Assembly: GCF_000803645.1 (NCBI RefSeq)
Contig: NZ_CP009122.1
Span: forward strand, 3,510,501-3,574,500
DNA from: Sphingopyxis fribergensis
GTDB lineage: Bacteria > Pseudomonadota > Alphaproteobacteria > Sphingomonadales > Sphingomonadaceae
Reading direction: 5' to 3'
DNA: 64,000 nucleotides
Shown here: positions 7,452 to 16,819 of the stretch, one piece after another
How the letters are laid out: every line of letters begins with the position of its first letter
Position numbering within the stretch: the first letter of the stretch is position 1
Made by a program: the position numbers and the translations under genes
The notes under the pieces: model-generated
Database searches by the model: none
What the model was told of the DNA's origin: nothing
Seen by the model: the letters and a program-made list of their open reading frames with translations, nothing else

Positions 7452-9122
7452 ATGATGAAGCGCCTGACCTTGACCGCCCTCGCGCTCACCCTCGCCGCCG
7501 CCCCCGCGCACGCCGACACGCTCGTCGACAATGTCAACGGCATCACGCTCGACAAGGACGGTAAGCTCATCCGCTTCACCGGGCTCGTTATCGACACGCA
7601 GGGCAAGGTCAAGCAGCTGCTCGGTCGCAAGGACAAGCGCCCCGAGCGGCCCGATTTCAAACAGGACGGCCAGGGCAAGACCCTGATCCCCGGCCTGATC
7701 GACGCGCACGGCCATGTCATGGGCCTCGGCTTCCAGCTGATGCTGCTCGACCTCAGCGGCACCAACAGCCTTGCCGAAGCGCAAGCGGCGATCCGCAAAT
7801 ATGCCGCCGAAAATCCCGAAATGCCGTGGATCATCGGGTCGGGCTGGAATCAGGAAAAATGGGGCCTCGGCCGCTTCCCGACCGCTGCCGACCTCGACGC
7901 CGCGGTGCCGAACCGCCCCGTCTGGCTCGAACGCGTCGACGGCCACGCCGGTTGGGCGAACACGGCAGCGATGACCGCAGCGAAGATCACCCCTGCGAGC
8001 AAGTCGCCCGAAGGCGGCCGTATCGAAATGGAGGGCGGGAAACCGAGCGGCGTTTTCGTCGACGCCGCGATGGCGCTGGTCAACAGCGCCAAGCCCAAGC
8101 CGCTCGCGCGCGACCTCGACCGTGCGCTCTATCTCGCGCAGCAGAAACTGCTCGAACAGGGGATCACGGCGATCGCCGACATGGGAACGACGATCGAAGA
8201 ATGGCAATCCTATCGCCGCGCCGGCGACAAGAAACAGCTCGCGGTGCGCATCCTCTCCTATGGCGGCGATATCGACAATATGGCGATCATCGCCGGGTCC
8301 GAACCGACGCCCTGGCTCTATGACGACCGCCTCCGCATGGTCGGGGTGAAGCTCTATCTCGACGGCGCGCTGGGTTCGCGCGGCGCGTGGCTGAAGGCGC
8401 CGTACAGCGACGCGCCGGGGCAGAAGGGTCTGCCTTTGCTCACCCCCGCGCAGCTCCGCAACAAGATGGTCCGCGCGTCGATGGACAAGTTCCAGGTCGC
8501 GATCCACGCGATCGGCGACGCAGCCAATGCCGAGGCGCTCGACGCGATCACCGACCTCACCGCCGACCTGCCCGGCGAGCGCCGCTGGCGCATCGAACAC
8601 GCGCAGATCATTGATCCCGTCGACATCCCGCGCTTCGCGACGCTCAAGGTCATCGCGTCGATGCAGCCCGTCCACCAGACGAGCGACCGCGTGATGGCCG
8701 AAGCCCGTCTCGGCCCCGATCGCCTCAAGGGTGCTTACGCGTGGCGCAGCCTCGAAAATGCCGGCGTCCGCCTCGCCTTCGGCTCCGACGTGCCGGTTGA
8801 AAGCGCCAACCCCTTCCCCGGCATCGCCGCCGCGATCTCGCGCACCGATGACAAGGGGGAACCCTTCGGCGGCTGGCGTCCCGAGGAAATCGTGACGCGC
8901 GAAACCGCGCTTGACGGCTTCACGCGCACCGCAGCCTTTGCCGGTTTTGCCGAAGATCGCATCGGCACGCTGATGCCCGGAATGCGCGCCGACTTCCTGA
9001 TCGTCGACACCGATCCGATGCTCGCGAGCCCCGACGAAATCCGCCGCATGACCCCGCTCGAAACCTGGATCGGCGGCTATCGCTATTACAAGAAGAGTGA
9101 GGGCGCGACCGTTGGCCGCTGA
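7452..9122 (+). CDS. Secreted YtcJ-like amidohydrolase
   Basis: A 556-residue metal-dependent hydrolase (Amidohydro_3 type) with a signal peptide (residues 1-20, ending AAPAHA). The metal motif LIPGLIDAHGHVMG (about residues 80-93), the later IHAIGDAANAEALD and IEHAQIID histidines, and the final FGSDVPVES aspartate match the YtcJ group, which removes N-acyl groups or opens cyclic amides. The frame is open far upstream, but a signal peptide starts at the ATG at 7452, with a GTG at 7440 as an alternative. It is expected in the periplasm, and the following oxidoreductase gene overlaps its end. Confidence 0.85.
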   Translation: MMKRLTLTALALTLAAAPAHADTLVDNVNGITLDKDGKLIRFTGLVIDTQGKVKQLLGRKDKRPERPDFKQDGQGKTLIPGLIDAHGHVMGLGFQLMLLDLSGTNSLAEAQAAIRKYAAENPEMPWIIGSGWNQEKWGLGRFPTAADLDAAVPNRPVWLERVDGHAGWANTAAMTAAKITPASKSPEGGRIEMEGGKPSGVFVDAAMALVNSAKPKPLARDLDRALYLAQQKLLEQGITAIADMGTTIEEWQSYRRAGDKKQLAVRILSYGGDIDNMAIIAGSEPTPWLYDDRLRMVGVKLYLDGALGSRGAWLKAPYSDAPGQKGLPLLTPAQLRNKMVRASMDKFQVAIHAIGDAANAEALDAITDLTADLPGERRWRIEHAQIIDPVDIPRFATLKVIASMQPVHQTSDRVMAEARLGPDRLKGAYAWRSLENAGVRLAFGSDVPVESANPFPGIAAAISRTDDKGEPFGGWRPEEIVTRETALDGFTRTAAFAGFAEDRIGTLMPGMRADFLIVDTDPMLASPDEIRRMTPLETWIGGYRYYKKSEGATVGR

Positions 9123-10380
9123 CACGCCGACCCGCCGCGCGCTGCTCACCGGACTCGCGGCATTGCCCGTCGCCGCGGCGGCCGCCGCGGCCGAGCGCAA
9201 GGAACGCAAACCCAAGAAGCGCAAACCGGCCAAACCCAAGATCCAGCATGTCGATGTCGCGATCATCGGCGCGGGCGTGTTCGGCGCGTGGACCGCATGG
9301 CATCTGCTTCGCGCGGGCAAGAGCGTGCGGCTGTTCGACGCCTATGGCGCGGGCCATGCGCGCGCTTCGTCGGGCGGCGAAAGCCGCGTTATCCGCATGG
9401 GGTACGGTGCCGACACCATCTATTCGGAGATGGCGCGCGACTCGCTCAAATATTGGAAAGACCTCTCGGACACGGCAAGCGCGCCGATCTTTCACAACAC
9501 CGGCGTCCTCTGGTTCGCACCGCAAGGCGACGCCTATACCGCGCAGTCGCTTGCCTGGCTGCAGGCAAACCGCGTCGCCCACGAACATGGCGACGTCCGC
9601 TGGCTGCAGGAAAAGTGCCGCCAGATCCAATTCTATCAGGGCGAAACCGGCATCCTCGAAACCGAGACCGGCGCGCTGATCGCCGGGCGCGGGGTGCAGG
9701 AGGTCATCGCCGACGCGCAGATCGAGGTCGAGCGCGTCGTCATGCCCGCGCCGCTTTTTTCAAAGCGGGTCAAGAAGCACACGCTTCCCGACGGCGGCAC
9801 CGCCGACCATCTCGTCTATTGTGCGGGCCCCTGGCTCGCCGAACTTTTCCCGCAACAACTGATGCACAAGATCGTCGCGACGCGGCAGGAAGTCTATCAT
9901 TTCGGCGCGCCGCAGGGCGACACACGCTTCGCCCCGCCCGAACTTCCAGTGTGGGCCGACAACAGCAACAACGGGATTTTCTATGGAATCCCCGACCTTG
10001 AGGGAGCGGGCTTCAAGATCGCGATCGACCGCCACGGGCCGGTGATCGATCCCGATACGATGGAGCGCACGCTGACTGCCGAGGGCATTGCGGAGGCGCG
10101 CGCCTATGTCGCACGCCGCTTCCCCGGCCTAGCCAATGCGCCGCTGATCGGCGGGCGCGTCTGCCAATATGAGAATAGCTCGAACGGCGACTACCTCATC
10201 GACCGTTTCCCCGGTCAGGAACGCGTGTGGCTCGTCGGCGGCGGATCGGGCCACGGGTTCAAGAACGGCCCTGCGGTCGGCAAGCGCGTCGCGGCGCATA
10301 TCCTCGACAAGGATCTGGCGGTCGAACCGCGCTTCAGCTTCGCGACCAAGGGGACCGTGGCGGCGCGGACGGTGTTCTGA
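9112..10380 (+). CDS. Tat-exported FAD oxidoreductase of the monomeric sarcosine oxidase type
   Basis: A DAO-family flavoenzyme of about 422 residues. A twin-arginine leader TRRALLTGLAAL is followed by a Lys/Arg-rich linker (RKERKPKKRKPAKPK) and then the FAD motif VAIIGAGVFGAWTAWHL. Two features point to the monomeric sarcosine/N-methyltryptophan oxidase branch: GGESRVIRMGYG and a C-terminal GRVCQYENSSNGDYLID, where the Cys matches the residue that covalently binds FAD in that branch, followed by GSGHGFKNGPAVG. The TTG at 9112 has GAGGG 8 bases upstream. A GTG at 9097 is the alternative start. It overlaps the amidohydrolase gene, so export and function are probably linked. Confidence 0.8.
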   Translation: MAADTPTRRALLTGLAALPVAAAAAAAERKERKPKKRKPAKPKIQHVDVAIIGAGVFGAWTAWHLLRAGKSVRLFDAYGAGHARASSGGESRVIRMGYGADTIYSEMARDSLKYWKDLSDTASAPIFHNTGVLWFAPQGDAYTAQSLAWLQANRVAHEHGDVRWLQEKCRQIQFYQGETGILETETGALIAGRGVQEVIADAQIEVERVVMPAPLFSKRVKKHTLPDGGTADHLVYCAGPWLAELFPQQLMHKIVATRQEVYHFGAPQGDTRFAPPELPVWADNSNNGIFYGIPDLEGAGFKIAIDRHGPVIDPDTMERTLTAEGIAEARAYVARRFPGLANAPLIGGRVCQYENSSNGDYLIDRFPGQERVWLVGGGSGHGFKNGPAVGKRVAAHILDKDLAVEPRFSFATKGTVAARTVF

Positions 10381-10403
10381 TGTCGGGCGCGAACCTCTAT
10401 TCC

Positions 10404-10435
10404 CGTTCGTGTCGAGCGAAGTCGAGACACGAACG
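10404..10435. repeat. Short palindromic repeat, GTGTCGAGCGAAGTCGAGACAC type
   Basis: Ten-base arms CGTTCGTGTC and GACACGAACG flank GAGCGAAGTCGA. The same core recurs at 40353-40435. It fills the gap between the flavoenzyme and hydroxyacid oxidase genes and may form an RNA hairpin there. Confidence 0.75.
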
Positions 10436-10447
10436 GATAAGTAGGAA

Positions 10448-11596
10448 ATGAAACTCACCGACTGCCACAATATCGACGATTTCCGCGCGCTCGCGAAGCG
10501 CCGCCTGCCGTGGCCGGTGTTCGACTATATCGACGGCGCCGCCGACGACGAAGTCACCCGCCGCCGCAACCGCGCCGCCTTCGACGATTGCGACCTCATC
10601 CCGCGCGTGCTCGCCGGGGTCGAAAGCGTCGATATGAAAACGACGCTGTTCGGTCGCGAAATGGCGATGCCGCTCTTCCTCTCGCCGACCGCACTCCAGC
10701 GCCTGTTCCACTGGCAGGGCGAGCGCGCCGTCCTTCGCGCCGCCGCGAACGCGGGGACCGTCGCGGGCATATCGAGCCTCGCGACGGTCAGTCTTGCCGA
10801 GGCGGGCGCACTGACCACCGGCCCCAAGCTCTTCCAGCTCTATGTCCACCATGACGAGGGGCTCAACCAGGCGATGCTCGACGCCGCGCGCGATGCGAAG
10901 TTCGACGCCGTCGCGCTGACGGTCGATACGATTGTCGGGGGAAACCGCGAACGCTGCCTGCGCTCGGGCTTCACCTCGCCGCCGCGCTTCACCGCGTCGA
11001 ACATGCTGAGCTACGCCGCGAAGCCCGGCTGGGGGCTCAACTATATGCTCCGCGAAAAGTTCAGCCTGCCCAACCTTGCGACGCATGTGTCCGAAGGGTC
11101 GAGCGTGCCCAAGTCGGTCGCCGAATATTTCACCTCGATGCTCGACCAGAGCCTCGACTGGAAACGCGCCGAGGCGATCCGCAAGAAATGGGACGGCCCC
11201 TTTTGCCTGAAAGGGATCGTCGCGGTCGAGGATGCCAAGCGCGCCGTCGATATCGGCGCGACGGCGGTCATGGTGTCGAACCACGGCGGGCGCCAGCTCG
11301 ACGGCAGCATCGCCCCCTTCGACGCGCTTGCCGCCATCGTCGATGCGGTCGGGGACAAGGTCGAAGTCATCTGCGACGGCGGCATCACGCGCGGTACGCA
11401 TGTATTGAAGGCGCTGTCGGTCGGCGCCAAGGCCTGTTCGGGCGGGCGCCTCTATCTCTATGCGCTCGCCGCGGCGGGCGAGGATGGCGTCGCGCGCGCG
11501 ATCGCCCTGCTCCGCGCCGAGATGGAGAGGGGCATGAAATTGATGGGGGCCAGGACCCTTGCGGATCTCGGCCCCGATAATTTGCGTTGGCGGTAA
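10448..11596 (+). CDS. FMN-dependent alpha-hydroxy-acid oxidizing protein (L-lactate dehydrogenase-like)
   Basis: A 382-residue TIM-barrel flavoenzyme of the glycolate oxidase/LldD family, oxidising an L-2-hydroxy acid to the keto acid. Visible hallmarks are the N-terminal FDYIDGAADDEVTRR, the FMN site LSPTALQRLFH, the QLYVHHDEG strand, the catalytic SNHGGRQLDGS (histidine at about residue 280) and the phosphate loop CDGGITRGTHVLKAL. The C-terminal helix GVARAIALLRAEMERGMKLMG is standard. It lies 67 bp after the Tat-exported oxidase and probably belongs to the same run of genes. Lactate is the default guess, and mandelate or glycolate cannot be excluded. Confidence 0.88.
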   Translation: MKLTDCHNIDDFRALAKRRLPWPVFDYIDGAADDEVTRRRNRAAFDDCDLIPRVLAGVESVDMKTTLFGREMAMPLFLSPTALQRLFHWQGERAVLRAAANAGTVAGISSLATVSLAEAGALTTGPKLFQLYVHHDEGLNQAMLDAARDAKFDAVALTVDTIVGGNRERCLRSGFTSPPRFTASNMLSYAAKPGWGLNYMLREKFSLPNLATHVSEGSSVPKSVAEYFTSMLDQSLDWKRAEAIRKKWDGPFCLKGIVAVEDAKRAVDIGATAVMVSNHGGRQLDGSIAPFDALAAIVDAVGDKVEVICDGGITRGTHVLKALSVGAKACSGGRLYLYALAAAGEDGVARAIALLRAEMERGMKLMGARTLADLGPDNLRWR

Positions 11597-11612
11597 CACG
11601 CTAAAAAAATGT

Positions 11613-11697
11613 ACCCCCGCGAAAGCGCGGGCCCATCGCCTGCCGGTACGATTTAGAGCCGTTCGGAGATGTGTCCCCGCCTTCGCGGGGACACACC
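11613..11697. repeat. Degenerate palindromic repeat, CCCCGCGAAAGCG type
   Basis: CCCCCGCGAAAGCGCGGG and the hairpin TGTCCCCGCCTTCGCGGGGA (11671-11694) form a divergent member of the GCGAAAGCGGG repeat family seen at 15555, 55411 and 62059. It sits between two convergent genes and may also stop transcription from both sides. Confidence 0.55.
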
Positions 11698-11713
11698 AAT
11701 TGAAGGTCGGCCA

Positions 11714-13174
11714 TTACGCCGCCACCGGCTCGCCCTTCTTGCCGATCCCGCCCCAGTCGATGCCGCGCGTCATGTACATCACCCCGGCAAGGGCGAAGAA
11801 CATCAGCACCGACCCGATCAGCAGCGAGTAAGCCTCAAGGTTGAGCAGCACATAGAGCAACGCATAAAGCCCGATCAGCATCGCCGCGAGAAAACGCGCG
11901 CGCTTCCAGCTCCCCAGCACCGCCGCGCTATAGAAAGCGAGCAATCCGATGATCGCCGCCGACGCCAGCATATAGGCGAAGGTGAACCCGATCACCTCGG
12001 CAAAGGCAAGCAGCAGCACGAAGAACAGCACCAGTGCGATGCCGGTCAGCAGATACTCCGCCGCTGCCACTCGCGCGCCCGCGATGATGTCGAACATCAG
12101 GAAAGCGACGAAGGTGAAGCCGATGAACAGAAAGCCATATTTGATGCTGCGGTCGACCTGGCTGTACAGGTCGACGGGTTCGATCAGGCTGATCGCGACC
12201 GCTTTTGCGGTGCCGCCCGACGCTTCGGCCGTGTTCACGTCGTTCGACGCAACCGCAACGGGCGCTTCCATATAGGCATCGCGCCGACCATAAGCGGTCG
12301 CCACCGGCGGCGACAGGTCGCCGGTCAGCACTTGCGCCTGCCCCAATGCGAGGTTCGGGATCGCATAGGTCGCGGTAAAGCCGCTTGCCGTCACGTCGCG
12401 CTTCGCGGGCAGGAAATCGCCGCCGAAGCTCGGATTCGGCCAGCTCGACTTGACCGTCCAGCGTGTGTCGACCCCGCGCGGGATCAGTTTGAAATCGCCC
12501 AGCCCACGCACGCCGATCTTGTAATCGACCTTCAGCGGCGTGGCCGCGGTCCAGTCGACGAACGCGAAGGTGCCTGAATTGCCGGTCGAGAGCAGCCCCT
12601 TGCCGGGCTGCAGCGCGAGCGGGGTTCCGTTGACCGCGACGCTGTTGCCGTCGACCAGCCCGCGCGCGTCGCTGATGCCCAAACGCACCTCGGCCCGATC
12701 GAGCATCAGCGCCTCGCGCGCGACGCCAAAGCGCGCGATGTCGGCGGGCAGGACGAAATCGGCGCTGCCTGCAATCTGGCTTTCATAAACGACCGTCTCG
12801 TAAATCGCCTTCTTCCGCTTTTCGGGCTTGATGACGACATCGGCCTTGTTTGTTTTCGGCGACAGATAGAGGTTGCGGATCGTGTTCACCGTCCGCGTGA
12901 CGTCCTTGCCATTTTCGGTAACTGTGGTGGTTTCGGTCGCGCGATAGGGGATGACGATCACCGGCCCCGCGATCGTCTGTTGCCCGCCCCAGCCCTGCCC
13001 GATCGAGGCCTGCGCGGTCTCGGCCTGCTGCTGACGATCCCAGAGCAGGCCGTAAATCATGAGGAGGGGGACCATGAGCGCGACCGCGATCAGCACCGCA
13101 ATGACCAGCTTGACACCGGGACTTCGTTCGCTTCGCGCGGACGGAATGGGAGGAACCGAAACGCTTTGAGTCAT
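11714..13174 (-). CDS. creD: Inner-membrane protein CreD
   Basis: A 486-residue protein of the CreD (cell envelope integrity) family. A first membrane helix lies at about residues 23-46 (KLVIAVLIAVALMVPLLMIY). A large periplasmic domain follows, opening with QASIGQGWGGQQTIAGPVIVIPYR, the family hallmark. A C-terminal block of about six membrane helices (about 330-480) follows IKYGFLFIGFTFVAF. In E. coli CreD is induced by CreBC and affects envelope stress and colicin or beta-lactam tolerance. No creBC genes are near. GGTGATCCCCC precedes the ATG at 13174. It is probably a single-gene transcript. Confidence 0.9.
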   Translation of the reverse strand: MTQSVSVPPIPSARSERSPGVKLVIAVLIAVALMVPLLMIYGLLWDRQQQAETAQASIGQGWGGQQTIAGPVIVIPYRATETTTVTENGKDVTRTVNTIRNLYLSPKTNKADVVIKPEKRKKAIYETVVYESQIAGSADFVLPADIARFGVAREALMLDRAEVRLGISDARGLVDGNSVAVNGTPLALQPGKGLLSTGNSGTFAFVDWTAATPLKVDYKIGVRGLGDFKLIPRGVDTRWTVKSSWPNPSFGGDFLPAKRDVTASGFTATYAIPNLALGQAQVLTGDLSPPVATAYGRRDAYMEAPVAVASNDVNTAEASGGTAKAVAISLIEPVDLYSQVDRSIKYGFLFIGFTFVAFLMFDIIAGARVAAAEYLLTGIALVLFFVLLLAFAEVIGFTFAYMLASAAIIGLLAFYSAAVLGSWKRARFLAAMLIGLYALLYVLLNLEAYSLLIGSVLMFFALAGVMYMTRGIDWGGIGKKGEPVAA

Positions 13175-13274
13175 GGGGGATCACCTTCGCCGCTTCAACT
13201 GGTCGACGAATTTGCACGGTTCATCGCCATCGTCAAGCACGTTGCGTCAGGGCGCCCCTGGGCACAACGTGCAC

Positions 13275-13311
13275 GAAAAAGGGGGCGGCCTCCCCCGAAG
13301 CCGCCCCCTTA
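13275..13311 (-). terminator. Rho-independent terminator of the porin gene
   Basis: GGGGGCGGC and GCCGCCCCC arms (13281-13308) form a strong stem. Read leftward, the stem is followed by TTTTTCG. It lies just after the TorF-like porin stop codon and matches its direction. Confidence 0.85.
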
Positions 13312-13338
13312 GTGCGTGGTCGCTGACCCGCTAGGCGA

Positions 13339-14088
13339 TCAGAAAGATGCACCCAGCGTAAAGACCACGGTTGGATCGTAAAGCGTGTCGAGTTCCTTGA
13401 TGCCCGATTTTTTGACGTCGGTGTCGATATACTGCACCGAGAAGGTGAGCGGGCCGGCAGGGACCGAGGCGCCGATCGACCAGTCGACATATTTGCCGTC
13501 GGGCGACACAAGGCCGAGCGAACCGTCATTATAGCCGATGCCCGCGGTCAGCGTCAGCGGGGTATTCGGCACGCCGAAACCGGCGCCGAGGTTCAGATAG
13601 ATATTGTCGTCATCGCCGAGCGAATTCTGCTTCGGCGCATAAGCGACCATGCCGGTGACCGAGACGGGGCCGATGTCGTGCGACAGCTTGCCGATGCCTT
13701 CGAAATAATCGGTCGGCGCGCCGCCGTCGTCGCTGCCGGGATAGGTGTAATAGGTGACGCCAAGGTCGACCGTCGTGCCCGAGGCGACTTCGGTGTTGAA
13801 ACCCGCGTAAAGGTCGAGTTCGAACTTGCCATAGGCATCGCTGTCGGGAAGCGACGAGCCCCAGACGCCGGCGTAGAGTCCGCTTTCATGGCTGACCGTC
13901 AGCGTCGGCTGGACGGCGACCTTCTCGTTCGACAGCGAAATGCCGCGGAAGCGATAGTCCGACGTGACCGCGATGCCGCCCGAAAGCGAGAACGGGCCGC
14001 TGGCTTCTTCTTCCTGGGCGAAGGCGGGCGTCGACATGGCCGACGCGGCGAGCAGCATGCCGAAACACGCTTTGGTAAGAAACTTCAT
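13339..14088 (-). CDS. TorF family outer-membrane porin
   Basis: A 249-residue outer-membrane beta-barrel. A signal peptide (1-25, ending STPAFAQ) is followed by the family opening SLSGGIAVTSDYRFRGISLSNEKVAVQP and alternating amphipathic strands. The last residue is Phe (VVFTLGASF), as needed by the Bam machinery. Proteins of this family (gcw_chp/TorF) are putative porins. The ATG at 14088 has GGGGGATCACCC directly upstream, preferred over an earlier start. A strong terminator follows. The solute carried is unknown. Confidence 0.87.
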   Translation of the reverse strand: MKFLTKACFGMLLAASAMSTPAFAQEEEASGPFSLSGGIAVTSDYRFRGISLSNEKVAVQPTLTVSHESGLYAGVWGSSLPDSDAYGKFELDLYAGFNTEVASGTTVDLGVTYYTYPGSDDGGAPTDYFEGIGKLSHDIGPVSVTGMVAYAPKQNSLGDDDNIYLNLGAGFGVPNTPLTLTAGIGYNDGSLGLVSPDGKYVDWSIGASVPAGPLTFSVQYIDTDVKKSGIKELDTLYDPTVVFTLGASF

Positions 14089-14339
14089 GGGTGATCCCCC
14101 TAACAAAAACACGGATCGTCCCAGCCTGCCGTTGCGTGTTCACGCCTCTTCGTACGGGCCTGTAACGACGAACACGCCTGAAGTTGCCGATTTTGCTGCA
14201 ATGCACAAACGAAAATTACGCAAAATGACGAATCCGCATCAGACTGTGACTTTCGAGCAACAGCCGCTTGTGCTTTGCCAAGCCGCGCCCGGACGGCTAA
14301 AGAGCGCGCATCTCTCCCCTTCTTGTCGAGCCCGCAACC

Positions 14340-15491
14340 ATGAGCGATCACAATCCCGGCCTGCGCCCCTGGCGCGACATTGCGCGGCGCACATCGCGTC
14401 AGATCATGGTCGGCGCCGTTCCCGTCGGCGGCGGCGCGCCGATCAGCGTCCAGACGATGACGAACACGCTGACCAGCGATGCTGTGGCAACGATCGACCA
14501 GATTCGTCGCTGCGAGGAAGCCGGCGCCGACCTGATCCGCGTCTCGTGCCCCGACGTCGAATCGACCGCCGCATTGGAAAAGATCGTCCGCGCGGCGCGC
14601 ATCCCGATCATCGCCGACATTCATTTCCACTATAAGCGCGCTTTGGAAGCCGCCGACGCCGGCGCCGCGTGCCTGCGTATCAACCCCGGCAACATCGGCA
14701 GCAGCGAGCGCGTCGGCGAGGTCATCCGTGCCGCCAAGGCGAACGGCTGCGCGATCCGGATCGGCGTGAACGCCGGCAGCCTCGAAAAAGACCTGCTCGA
14801 AAAATATGGCGAACCCTGCCCCGAGGCGCTCGTCGAAAGCGCGCTCGACCATATCAAGTTGCTCCAGGACCATGATTTCCACGAATATAAGGTCGCGGTA
14901 AAGGCGAGCGACGTCTTCCTCGCGGTCGCCGCCTATGCGCAGCTTGCCGACGCAGTCGACTGCCCGCTCCACCTCGGCATTACCGAAGCCGGCGGGCTGA
15001 TCGGCGGCACCGTCAAATCGGCGCTCGGCATCGGCAACCTCCTCTGGGCGGGCATCGGCGACACGATCCGCGTCTCGCTTTCGGCCGAACCCGAAGAGGA
15101 AGTTCGCGTCGGCTATGAAATCCTGAAGTCGCTGGGTCTGCGCACCCGCGGCGTCCGCGTCGTCTCGTGCCCCAGTTGCGCGCGCCAGGGCTTCGACGTC
15201 ATCCGCACCGTGCAGGCGCTCGAAGACGCGCTCAGCCACATCAAGACCCCGATGTCGCTCTCGGTCCTCGGCTGCGTCGTCAACGGCCCCGGCGAGGCGC
15301 GCGAGACCGACATCGGCATCACCGGCGGCGGCAACGGCAAGCATATGGTTTTCCTGTCGGGCGTCACCGACCACCATGTCGAGGACGCCGACATGATCCA
15401 GCACATCGTGAAGCTCGTCGAAGCCAAGGCGGCCGAAATCGACGCGGGCAGTTCGGTGAGCATGGACACGCTGCACGGCAAGGCGGCGTAA
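14340..15491 (+). CDS. ispG: 4-hydroxy-3-methylbut-2-enyl diphosphate synthase
   Basis: A 383-residue [4Fe-4S] enzyme of the MEP isoprenoid pathway, converting MEcPP to HMBPP. The N-terminal TIM-barrel shows [31 protein letters not shown] and [10 protein letters not shown]. The C-terminal part holds the cluster cysteines in [12 protein letters not shown] (about 276-287) and [10 protein letters not shown] (about 311-320). Length and motif order match the bacterial GcpE type without the extra plant domain. It is a single gene, with a palindromic repeat after it. The 251-bp gap before it is shared with the divergent porin gene and contains no other ORF. Confidence 0.96.
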   Translation: MSDHNPGLRPWRDIARRTSRQIMVGAVPVGGGAPISVQTMTNTLTSDAVATIDQIRRCEEAGADLIRVSCPDVESTAALEKIVRAARIPIIADIHFHYKRALEAADAGAACLRINPGNIGSSERVGEVIRAAKANGCAIRIGVNAGSLEKDLLEKYGEPCPEALVESALDHIKLLQDHDFHEYKVAVKASDVFLAVAAYAQLADAVDCPLHLGITEAGGLIGGTVKSALGIGNLLWAGIGDTIRVSLSAEPEEEVRVGYEILKSLGLRTRGVRVVSCPSCARQGFDVIRTVQALEDALSHIKTPMSLSVLGCVVNGPGEARETDIGITGGGNGKHMVFLSGVTDHHVEDADMIQHIVKLVEAKAAEIDAGSSVSMDTLHGKAA

Positions 15492-15554
15492 ACACGGATA
15501 TCCTTTGCGGGCGCGGACGTCTGCTTTGGTGCGGTGAGCTGCCATCCCCATTTT

Positions 15555-15634
15555 CGTCATCCCCGCGAAAGCGGGGACCCAGAGCGATCGTCGGCTGGCC
15601 TAGCCCTAGGTTCCCGCTTTCGCGGGAATGACGA
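15555..15634. repeat. Palindromic repeat, TCATCCCCGCGAAAGCGGGGA type
   Basis: Two arms, CGTCATCCCCGCGAAAGCGG and a matching reverse arm ending CGCGGGAATGACG, flank a short spacer. Near-identical units lie at 55411-55484 and 62059-62131. It is non-coding, between ispG and a GNAT gene. Confidence 0.85.
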
Positions 15635-15705
15635 AGTATTAGAAACGGGGCGTCCGCAATCGGTCGAAAGTTGACAGCACGCGCGCGACCCCACAGATCG
15701 CTGGC

Positions 15706-16188
15706 ATGACCCTCGCCATCCGCCCCGCTGCGCCCGCCGACCTGCCGCTGATTGCTCAGTTCATCCGTGACCTAGCCGACTATGAAAAGCTCGCGCACGA
15801 GGTCCGCTTCGACGAGGCAAAGCTCGGCGAAAAGCTCTTCGGTCCCCGCCCCTATGCCGAGGTCGTGATCGGCGAGATCGATGGCACGCCACAGGGCTTC
15901 GCGCTCTTCTTCCACAATTTCTCGACCTTCGAGGGGCGTCCCGGCATCTATCTCGAAGACCTGTTCGTCCGCCCCGAGGCGCGCGGCTCGGGGCTCGGCA
16001 AGGCGCTGCTCGCGCATCTCGCCAAGCTTTGCACGGAGCGCGATTGCGCGCGGCTCGAATGGAGCGTGCTCGACTGGAACGACCCGGCCATCGGCTTTTA
16101 CAAGGGCCTCGGCGCCAAGCTGATGGACGAGTGGACGGTGATGCGCGTCGATGGCGATGCACTGGCCCGTCTTGCGGGCGCCGCCTGA
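15706..16188 (+). CDS. GNAT N-acetyltransferase (diamine acetyltransferase-like)
   Basis: A 160-residue GNAT enzyme. The acetyl-CoA loop is EDLFVRPEARGSGLGKALLAHL (about residues 84-105), and DWNDPAIGFYKGLGAKLMDEW (about 123-143) is the characteristic end of the spermidine/spermine or thialysine acetyltransferase (SSAT) branch. The N-terminus IRPAAPADLPLIAQFIRDLADYEK fits the same group. It probably acetylates a small amine or amino-acid analogue. It is transcribed alone after ispG. The substrate is inferred from family resemblance only. Confidence 0.88.
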   Translation: MTLAIRPAAPADLPLIAQFIRDLADYEKLAHEVRFDEAKLGEKLFGPRPYAEVVIGEIDGTPQGFALFFHNFSTFEGRPGIYLEDLFVRPEARGSGLGKALLAHLAKLCTERDCARLEWSVLDWNDPAIGFYKGLGAKLMDEWTVMRVDGDALARLAGAA

Positions 16189-16337
16189 CCGCCGGGCCGG
16201 ATAATCCCGAACGATTACAGCGGGCCGAAACCGCCGTTTGCGACGCCCCCCGAATCATGCTTTCCTGCCGCCGGGCCGCGCCTTTCCAAGCGAGTCGGGC
16301 TCCCTCAACGGGAGCCGGCGACAACAGGGGAAATAGC

Positions 16338-16805
16338 ATGAACAGAATATTGTTCGCCGCTTCGGCGGCCCTTTTCGTTATGGCAGCGGCGCCCGTCGCC
16401 AGCGCCCAGATGCCGACCTGGTCGGCCGAGCAGACCGAGGCATGGAAAATCGTCCAGCAAAGCTGGGTCGACGATGTCGCGCAGAACGGCAAATGGCCTG
16501 CCAACTACGCCGACCCGCAAATGGTGGTGTGGTCGGCGGAATTTGCGGCGCCGCGCGGCAAGGATTCGGCAGTACGCTGGACCAAGTTCCAGACCACGCA
16601 GGGCAAGGTCATCCAATATGAGCTAGCCCCGCAATCGATCTCGCTCAGCGGCAATACCGCGGTCGTCACCTACGCGCTGACGATCGTCACCCAGCGCGGC
16701 ACTGACAAGCCCGACTGGGGCAAGGAGGGGATCGTCGAAACGCTGGTGCGCAGCGGCACCGACTGGAAATTCCTGTCGTCGACGAGCTTCGCACTCGGAA
16801 AATAG
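16338..16805 (+). CDS. Secreted NTF2/SnoaL-like protein
   Basis: A 155-residue protein with a signal peptide (1-22, ending APVASAQ). The rest resembles a small cone-shaped NTF2/DUF4440 fold: a long first helix with WSAEQTEAWKIVQQSWVDDV, then strands ISLSGNTAVVTYALTIV and a final GTDWKFLSSTSFALGK. Such proteins bind small molecules or act as isomerase-like domains, and no catalytic residues stand out here. The ATG at 16338 has AGGGGA upstream and starts a clear signal sequence, although the frame is open earlier. It is convergent with the S41 peptidase gene, ending 14 bp from its stop. Confidence 0.75.
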   Translation: MNRILFAASAALFVMAAAPVASAQMPTWSAEQTEAWKIVQQSWVDDVAQNGKWPANYADPQMVVWSAEFAAPRGKDSAVRWTKFQTTQGKVIQYELAPQSISLSGNTAVVTYALTIVTQRGTDKPDWGKEGIVETLVRSGTDWKFLSSTSFALGK

Positions 16806-16819
16806 GACGCGCGCGGCGG

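Noticed and set aside
7371..9320. A 649-codon open frame on the minus strand opposite the amidohydrolase gene
   Set aside because: It is antisense to a strongly supported gene with a signal peptide and metal motifs, and the amino acid pattern (Arg/Ala/Gly/Val, Asp-rich) is that of a high-GC shadow frame.
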